Shown: in pieces, positions 5,370 to 10,353 of the stretch
How the letters are laid out: every line of letters begins with the position of its first letter
Position numbering within the stretch: position 1 is the stretch's first letter
Assembly (NCBI GenBank): GCA_031266235.1
Contig: JAISBJ010000015.1
Span: 1 to 10,353 of the forward strand
Source of the DNA: Puniceicoccales bacterium
GTDB lineage: Bacteria; Verrucomicrobiota; Verrucomicrobiia; Opitutales; LL51
Reading direction: 5' to 3'
Length of the DNA stretch: 10,353 bases
Translations under genes and position numbers: made by a program
The notes under the pieces: generated by a model
Database searches by the model: none
Told to the model about the DNA's origin: nothing
The model's input: only the letters and a program-made list of their open reading frames with translations

Positions 5370-8084
5370 ATGAAAAAAGGAAAATATTTAATGTTGGGAT
5401 TATTTCCGCTGGGCATATCGGCAGAGTCTGATCCTTCCGCCGAACAACGGAGCGTTATTCCGGCGCAACAAACGGATGTAGCGAGTTATGATAGGGAGAG
5501 TCGGCAGGGAAATAGTCAGACGGCGCAGTGGAGTACGGATCCGTCGAGGCAGATGGCGGCGGATGCGAGTAAAAGTATCCCGGGCCCTAAAAGGGCGAAC
5601 AGCCAGGACGTCGTCGATCAACTTATTCTGACAGGTTCCGATATAAAGGAAGTGATTGGTATTTTGGAAAAATTGACAGGCCGCACGGCTCTGATGGAAC
5701 AAAAATTACCAACGACGAAAGTTTCCATCGACGTCCAGGAGCCCATTTCGCGCCAGGAAGCCATTTCTGCCGTTGAGAGTGTTTTGAGTTTAAATGGGGT
5801 AGCGATTGTGGACATGGGTGAAAAATTTATGAAAGCGGTCACTTCGAAATCGGCCATAACCCAGTCGCCAGACATCGTCGACGAATCGCTACTCGCCTAC
5901 GAACCCAATCAAAAAGTACTTTCGAAGTTCTTCCGCCTGCACTACTTGGACGCCACGGAATTTCAAAAACTTATAAAACCGCTTCTGACGCCGAGTTCTT
6001 CCAGTTCGATTCTTTTTGCGTCGTCGAACGCCCTTTTCCTCACGGATACGATGGCTAATTTACAGAGCATCGAGAATTTAATTAGGCGGACGGACCAGCC
6101 GATTAGCATGGTAGAGGCGATCAATTTCATTCCCATTAACAACGTCAAAGCGTCGGCGATTGTAAAAAAATTTGACCAATTGAAGCGCGGCGCGCTCAAG
6201 AAATACCTTTCCTCCACGACCATCGATTGCGACGACTCCAGTAACCAGCTGATTGTGATCACGCCCCAGGAAAATTTCCCAACCATAGAAAATCTCGCCA
6301 AACAATTGGATAGCAAATGCGAACTCCTACTGCGATCGGAGGTCCTGCGCATTAAGCACGGTGATGCGAAAAAAATTGCCGACATCGTTTCCGGGATTAT
6401 CAAAGATCAGCGCAGTCGCATTGAGAAGGAAAATAAGATGGCATTTGAGCGCCAGCAGGCCCAGATGACGGCCCAGGGCAGTTTGGCGAACGCCTTAGCT
6501 CAGGCGGCCAGCGGATCCCGCAGCAACCAGCAGATCAGCAATACCTACAGCGAATTTATTTCCACTCAGCAACTCCCCGGGGAAGCAGGTGAAGAGCAGG
6601 CGGCGCATTTTTCGGCTAACTTGACGCTCGCCGCCGAAGAAAGAAGTAATTCAATCGTCGTTTACGGTACGGCCTCGGATTTGGCGCAGGTACGGGGATT
6701 GATTTCCAATTTGGACGTGCTCCTGGACCAAGTCCGCATCGAAGTCATTGTGGCACAAGTCACGCTTAAAGAGGGCCAGCAAAGTGGCTTAGAAGCCCTA
6801 ACTATCGGGCAGAATATGAACGTCGATAGTAAAATTAGTGCAAAAAGTTCTTCCGTAAAACATGACATTAATTTCGAAGCCACGTTCGGTAGCAAAGACA
6901 CGGGTTACGGCGGCGAATCGACATTCTCTGGGACGCTGAAAAATTTCGCCCTGAACAATGTGTTCAAAAAAGCTATAGTTGATTCAAATGTAAAAATCCT
7001 TTCAACGCCAACCATCGTCACAACCCATAATCGCAAAGCGCAGATTAAGATCGGAGAGGAGCGACCGTTCGTCGACTCCAGTACTAAGGGTGACAGCTCC
7101 GATGCCAAAGAAAGGGTACAAATTCAGTACAAGCACGTCGGTCTCGAGCTAACGGTGACGCCACTCATCGGCAGCAATGGGATTATCCAAATGGAAATCG
7201 AGCAAAAAGTTTCGAAGCACCAGGATGACGTCGACGTCGCCGGCTTAAAAGCACCCCTCCTTACGGATAAGCAGATCAATTCCTTTATCAGCGTCGCCAA
7301 TGAAGACGTGATCGTTCTCGCCGGCTTCAAGGAGAAAACCAATGCGAAAGGCTCCGGGAAAATGTTCCTACTCGGCGATTTACCCATCGTAGGCGACATA
7401 TTTTTCTCACCTAAATCGCGCAAAGAAGAGACGCAGGAGCTAATTATCTTCATCAAACCGACGATCATTCTTCACCCTCAGGACGAAGCGGCCTACCTCA
7501 ACAAACGCCTCGAAGTCACAAACTTTAAGGATGATATCGAACATTACAAAGCGACGGGCGATTTCCCGAAGAGCGAACCGTTCCCGAAAGATACAATTTT
7601 GGGCTTGACTGGCCAGGAAATGAAGAAAAAAGCCGAGGAAAAGGAAAAGAAAAAACAGGAAGCAAGAGCCAATTCCCTCCTAAAAACGGAACCGCCTACG
7701 TTCCCTGAGCACTACGAAATCTCCGCCATTTCAAGTCCGGTTGTGAGCGCTTCGGGGCCTACGCCGGCGGTAAAGACGGCGCCGAAATTGCCAGCCGATC
7801 AAGCCGCTAAAACGAAACCTTTGACACGTAAGCAGAAAAAGCAAGCTAAAGCCGCTGCCCAAAAAGCAGTCCAAACAGAAAAAACTGTTCCAGCGGTGAA
7901 ATCTGCTCAAACGGATAGCAGCAAAAAAACCGAGCCAACGCTCTCCCGTAAGCAAAAAAAGCAAGCTAAAGCCGCCGATCAAAAGGAAAAAGCTACCCAA
8001 ATAGCGAAGGATAATGGCGCCGATGGAAATAAATTGTTAACACAGTTTACGAAAGAGGTAAAAAAACGCATACGGAGGCGCTAA
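5370..8084 (+). CDS. gspD: Type II secretion secretin GspD with long basic C-terminal tail
   Basis: Secretin, the multimeric outer-membrane channel through which type II substrates leave the cell. A short signal peptide (about 1-18, MLGLFPLGISA) is followed by a low-complexity linker, an N0 domain (about 82-160), and N1 (183-245), N2 (248-316) and N3 (319-453) ring domains. N3 carries a Gln/Ala/Ser-rich insertion (about 348-412). The secretin core spans about 455-702, with KILSTPTIVTTHNRKAQIKIG, the strand VGLELTVTPLIG, and the closing block LLGDLPIVGDIFF...QELIIFIKPTII typical of the family. The remaining 200 residues are extra compared with the usual 650-750-residue GspD: a helical Lys/Glu stretch (750-765), then Lys/Ala/Thr/Pro-rich sequence with a duplicated RKQKKQAKAA (820-829 and 860-869) and the end KKRIRRR. 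Residues 741-904 count 39 basic and 18 acidic residues. The strong AAAGGAG and the signal peptide support this start. Type IV pilus PilQ is the alternative, but the GspK-like neighbour and N0 at the N-terminus favour GspD. Confidence 0.93.
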   Translation: MKKGKYLMLGLFPLGISAESDPSAEQRSVIPAQQTDVASYDRESRQGNSQTAQWSTDPSRQMAADASKSIPGPKRANSQDVVDQLILTGSDIKEVIGILEKLTGRTALMEQKLPTTKVSIDVQEPISRQEAISAVESVLSLNGVAIVDMGEKFMKAVTSKSAITQSPDIVDESLLAYEPNQKVLSKFFRLHYLDATEFQKLIKPLLTPSSSSSILFASSNALFLTDTMANLQSIENLIRRTDQPISMVEAINFIPINNVKASAIVKKFDQLKRGALKKYLSSTTIDCDDSSNQLIVITPQENFPTIENLAKQLDSKCELLLRSEVLRIKHGDAKKIADIVSGIIKDQRSRIEKENKMAFERQQAQMTAQGSLANALAQAASGSRSNQQISNTYSEFISTQQLPGEAGEEQAAHFSANLTLAAEERSNSIVVYGTASDLAQVRGLISNLDVLLDQVRIEVIVAQVTLKEGQQSGLEALTIGQNMNVDSKISAKSSSVKHDINFEATFGSKDTGYGGESTFSGTLKNFALNNVFKKAIVDSNVKILSTPTIVTTHNRKAQIKIGEERPFVDSSTKGDSSDAKERVQIQYKHVGLELTVTPLIGSNGIIQMEIEQKVSKHQDDVDVAGLKAPLLTDKQINSFISVANEDVIVLAGFKEKTNAKGSGKMFLLGDLPIVGDIFFSPKSRKEETQELIIFIKPTIILHPQDEAAYLNKRLEVTNFKDDIEHYKATGDFPKSEPFPKDTILGLTGQEMKKKAEEKEKKKQEARANSLLKTEPPTFPEHYEISAISSPVVSASGPTPAVKTAPKLPADQAAKTKPLTRKQKKQAKAAAQKAVQTEKTVPAVKSAQTDSSKKTEPTLSRKQKKQAKAADQKEKATQIAKDNGADGNKLLTQFTKEVKKRIRRR
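7827..7984 (+). repeat. Two in-frame direct repeats in the gspD tail, 120 bp apart
   Basis: The segments 7827-7855 and 7947-7975 match at 28 of 29 bases (only 7835 versus 7955 differs), and the similarity continues weakly to 7864 and 7984. The spacing is exactly 120 bp, or 40 codons. Each copy encodes RKQKKQAKAA. Near-identity at synonymous positions points to a fairly recent internal duplication rather than convergent lysine-rich coding. Confidence 0.85.
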
Positions 8085-8109
8085 TTCAATGCACAGAAAT
8101 GAGGTCACC

Positions 8110-8796
8110 ATGAAAACTAACATAAAAAACATTTTCTTCGGTGTGGTTTTATTGGGTCATTATCACATCTGCGACGGCGACGCCCTCCAAGAAGATTTCA
8201 AATCATTGCAGGAACGGTCTCCCTTTGGCGATACGCCGAAACCCGAACCTAAACCACAAAAGCAAGTATCAGCGGCTCCAGTACTACCCCCGGCTCCCAA
8301 AAAACCGGAAATGAAACTGGGTTTTACTGGATTTTTACGACTTGGCGGGAAGGATTATTACGCCATTTGCGACAAGACGTCGAAGGATACGATTCACACA
8401 GTTTTAGAAGGAAACATCCCCTCTCCACTAGGCTACAGTGCTGGCCGCTATGATCCAGGCCGACGCATTTTGGATGTCCGATTCAACGGCTTCGAGTACC
8501 CGTGTTCAATGGGGGCCGATGAAAAGAAATCGACGGTATCCTCCTCTTCTTCCAAGCAATCGAGCGGTACCGGTAGCAGCTATGGTAGCGGCGGCTATGG
8601 TTATGATGACTACAGCGACTATGATGACTATGGTGGCTATGATGACTACAGCGACTGGGGCGACGACTATGGCTACGGCGGCTGGGGTGATGATTACTAT
8701 GGCGGCGGTTATGACTACGGTGACTACGATTATGGAGCCTACGACGACTACGATAGCTATGGCGATTACGGTGGCTACGACGACTATGGTTGGTAA
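8110..8796 (+). CDS. Exported GspC/PilP-like protein with Tyr/Asp/Gly-rich tail
   Basis: Not recognised as a named family. From the ATG at 8110 (GAGGT 5 nt upstream) the protein has 228 residues and begins with a plausible signal sequence or membrane anchor (MKTNIKN, then IFFGVVLLG). A start at 8089 (GGAGG 10 nt upstream, 235 residues) is also possible; numbering here uses 8089. A Pro/Lys linker (about 48-75) leads to a small domain at 76-139 with LGFTGFLRLGGKDYYAIC and GRRILDVRFNGFEYPC. This resembles the small beta domain of GspC (HR domain) and PilP, the proteins that link the inner-membrane platform to the secretin. Cys94 and Cys139 could form a disulfide. After a Ser-rich hinge (149-163), residues 164-235 are 22 Tyr, 21 Asp, 20 Gly, 5 Ser, 3 Trp and 1 Ala, with no Lys or Arg. 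It lies between gspD and gspE, where a GspC equivalent is otherwise missing from this stretch. The domain assignment is an inference. Confidence 0.6.
   Translation: MKTNIKNIFFGVVLLGHYHICDGDALQEDFKSLQERSPFGDTPKPEPKPQKQVSAAPVLPPAPKKPEMKLGFTGFLRLGGKDYYAICDKTSKDTIHTVLEGNIPSPLGYSAGRYDPGRRILDVRFNGFEYPCSMGADEKKSTVSSSSSKQSSGTGSSYGSGGYGYDDYSDYDDYGGYDDYSDWGDDYGYGGWGDDYYGGGYDYGDYDYGAYDDYDSYGDYGGYDDYGW
8602..8656 (+). repeat. 19-bp direct repeats inside the Tyr/Asp/Gly tail
   Basis: TATGATGACTACAGCGACT occurs at 8602-8620 and again, identically, at 8638-8656, a 36-bp (12-codon) period encoding YDDYSD. The rest of the tail (8578-8793) consists of looser permutations of Tyr, Asp and Gly codons. This suggests growth by slippage or unequal exchange. 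Confidence 0.85.
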
Positions 8797-8818
8797 AATT
8801 TAACTGGTAAAATTTAAC
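8791..8818 (+). repeat. Perfect 14-bp tandem duplication over the stop codon
   Basis: TGGTAAAATTTAAC is present twice head to tail, at 8791-8804 and 8805-8818, with no mismatch. The first copy contains the final Trp codon and TAA stop of the Tyr/Asp/Gly-tail gene. The second ends just before the gspE ribosome binding site (AAGGG, 8819-8823). No hairpin or U-tract typical of a terminator is formed. Confidence 0.9.
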
Positions 8819-8827
8819 AAGGGCAAT

Positions 8828-10353
8828 ATGGAAAATTTAGAAAAAGTATTGGCGAGCGTCGACCCCGAGTTACCCGCCGAAATCGCAGCGAGTGGCGTCG
8901 ATAAAAAAATCGATATCCTCTCGGAAAAATTGGCGAGAACCCCGCCCGATGCCTGCGAATGGCTGTCCAGTATGTTGGGAATTCCTTTTTACGAAAAATT
9001 TACCGCATCCAAGGAGATCACCTCCATTCTCCCCGAAAAATTGCTGCTGGAGTACGCCTGTTTGCCGATCGACCTCGAGGACGGCCGCCAGGGATTAATT
9101 TTCGCGTGGCCGCCGGATACGACCATGAAAAAATGGATTCGCGCGGCTTCCAACGCCGATTTCGAGTACTGTCTCGGGCCGGCACAGGATATTCGCAAAT
9201 TTATTACCGAGCGCTTCGGCGTAGGCGCCGGAAGTTTCATGGACACGGAGGGTGCCGATGCGGGTCTAATGTCGAAGGCGGAAGTGGTCCAGGAGGACGA
9301 GGACGCGGTCGTCATCAAATTTGTAAATGAATTGATAAAACAGGCACTCCAAGACCGCGCAACGGATATCCACTTCGAGCCCCAAAAAAATTCCCTGCAA
9401 ATCCGCTACCGCATCGACGGCGCGCTGGTCCCGGTCAGCCTCCCGCCTAACCTCGTACTCTACCAGGCGGCTATCATTTCGCGCTTGAAAATCATGGCTA
9501 AATTGAATATTTCGGAAAAGCGTCGCCCCCAAGACGGCCGCATCGCCTTCCGTTCGGGGGATACGGCGATCGATATCCGCGTGTCCACGCTGCCCATTTC
9601 CTACGGCGAAAGCATCAGTTTGCGCCTCCTCAACCTCAGCGAAGCCCCCGTCGAATTGAAGGGCATGGGCCTCGGCCAAAAACAACTCGAACAGATCGTC
9701 AACGCCATCTCGCGGCCCCACGGCATCGTACTGGTCACGGGGCCGACGGGTTCCGGTAAATCGACCATGCTCAACGCCTGTATCCACGAAATCCGCGACC
9801 CGGAAATCCGCATCATTACCGTCGAAGACCCCGTGGAGTATGAAATTTCGGGCATTAATCAGTGCCAAGTGCAATCGGACATCGGCATGACCTTCGCCAG
9901 CGCCCTGCGCTCCATCCTCCGCCAAGACCCGGACGTCATCATGATCGGTGAAATCCGCGACGCAGAAACCGCCGATATCGCCATCCGCGCCTCCATCACC
10001 GGACATATGGTCCTCAGTACGCTCCATACGAACGATTCGGCCGGCGCCGTCTCCCGCCTCTGCGATATGGGCCTCGAACCCTTCCTTCTCGCCTCCTCCC
10101 TCCAATTGGTCCTGGCCCAGCGCCTCGTGCGAAGAATTTGCCCCCGTTGCGCTAAAAAAGCCAATTATACCCCGGAAGAATTGGAGTACGCTCTCCGTGC
10201 CCTGCGCGTCGACCCCGCGGAAGAACTCGCCCACATCGATAAAATTATGGCCGGCAGTGGCTGCGATAAATGTAAAAATGGTTACAAAGGAAGGATCGCC
10301 GTCCACGAAGTCCTCGTCATCAGCGATAAAATTCAACAGGCTATCATCAAAAA
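8828..10353 (+). CDS. gspE: Type II secretion ATPase GspE (3' end outside window)
   Basis: Cytoplasmic hexameric ATPase that powers the type II secretion pseudopilus. The reading frame is open from the ATG at 8828 (AAGGG about 4 nt upstream) to the end of the window, 508 full codons, so only the last part is missing. An N-terminal domain of the GspE/PilB type (about 1-150) is followed by the N2-like block TDIHFEP and IRYRIDG. Walker A is GPTGSGKST at 305-313, with Lys311 as the phosphate-binding residue. The Asp box follows in TVEDPVEYE. Walker B is DVIMIGEIRD at 369-378 with the catalytic Glu375. The His box is TGHMVLSTLHTND at 391-403. A zinc-binding four-cysteine module, C438-x2-C441 and C479-x2-C482, is diagnostic of GspE/PilB ATPases and absent from PilT retraction ATPases. 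All catalytic parts look intact. Codons here are richer in G/C than in the gspK-like gene. PilB is the alternative name; the neighbours favour GspE. Confidence 0.95.
   Translation, partial: MENLEKVLASVDPELPAEIAASGVDKKIDILSEKLARTPPDACEWLSSMLGIPFYEKFTASKEITSILPEKLLLEYACLPIDLEDGRQGLIFAWPPDTTMKKWIRAASNADFEYCLGPAQDIRKFITERFGVGAGSFMDTEGADAGLMSKAEVVQEDEDAVVIKFVNELIKQALQDRATDIHFEPQKNSLQIRYRIDGALVPVSLPPNLVLYQAAIISRLKIMAKLNISEKRRPQDGRIAFRSGDTAIDIRVSTLPISYGESISLRLLNLSEAPVELKGMGLGQKQLEQIVNAISRPHGIVLVTGPTGSGKSTMLNACIHEIRDPEIRIITVEDPVEYEISGINQCQVQSDIGMTFASALRSILRQDPDVIMIGEIRDAETADIAIRASITGHMVLSTLHTNDSAGAVSRLCDMGLEPFLLASSLQLVLAQRLVRRICPRCAKKANYTPEELEYALRALRVDPAEELAHIDKIMAGSGCDKCKNGYKGRIAVHEVLVISDKIQQAIIK

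Noticed and set aside
7731..8000. Minus-strand hydrophobic open frame opposite the gspD tail
   Set aside because: Its Phe/Leu-rich content is the complement of AAA/AAG lysine codons. It has no start context and no independent support.
8438..8803. Plus-strand frame with Met/Thr/Ala repeats overlapping the Y/D/G tail
   Set aside because: It is the shifted reading of the same repeats, with no ribosome binding site. The Y/D/G frame has a signal sequence, a folded-looking domain and operon placement.
8797..8827. Possible terminator between the Y/D/G-tail gene and gspE
   Set aside because: The segment is a direct repeat, not an inverted one, and there is no G/C stem followed by a T tract.
9266..10336. 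Long minus-strand open frame (356 codons) opposite gspE
   Set aside because: The plus-strand frame contains every GspE motif in order. The opposite frame is a by-product of its G/C-biased codons and shows no recognisable domain.

Overview
The window carries two divergently transcribed gene clusters on a Gram-negative bacterial chromosome. There are no RNA genes, mobile elements, CRISPR arrays or prophage genes that I can see. The presence of a secretin and other type II secretion parts means the organism has an outer membrane. The style of the ATP synthase a subunit, the much-reduced GspL and GspM homologues and the mixed base composition (GC-rich codons with A/T-rich low-complexity insertions) remind me of the Verrucomicrobia (Opitutae/Puniceicoccales). 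That placement is an inference without any database search.

Left part, minus strand (about 2266 down to 71): the start of an F-type ATP synthase operon in the order atpB (a), atpE (c), atpF (b), atpH (delta). A textbook sigma-70 promoter (TTGACA, 17-bp spacer, TATATT) sits just upstream of atpB and predicts a leader of only about 20 nt. No atpI gene lies between this promoter and atpB. The delta subunit is unusually short. The 70 bases beyond atpH show no recognisable atpA start.

Right part, plus strand (2418 to the window end): a type II secretion (general secretory pathway) cluster in the order gspK-like, gspL-like, gspM-like, gspD (secretin), a small GspC/PilP-like protein with an extreme Tyr/Asp/Gly tail, and gspE (ATPase, cut by the window end). 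GspK would sit at the tip of the pseudopilus. The L- and M-like proteins would form the inner-membrane platform, GspE would power it from the cytoplasm, and GspD would be the outer-membrane channel. The small protein sits where a GspC/PilP-type connector between platform and secretin would be useful. An extended -10 motif right after the gspM stop suggests that gspD and the genes downstream can also be transcribed from their own promoter.

The most unusual part is 7590-8818. The secretin has an extra C-terminal tail of about 200 residues that is strongly basic and contains a 40-residue-spaced duplication. The very next gene ends in a 72-residue tail made almost only of Tyr, Asp and Gly, with 21 Asp and no Lys or Arg. 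Two adjacent co-oriented genes with oppositely charged disordered tails suggest that the two proteins interact. A perfect 14-bp tandem duplication lies across the stop codon of the second gene.
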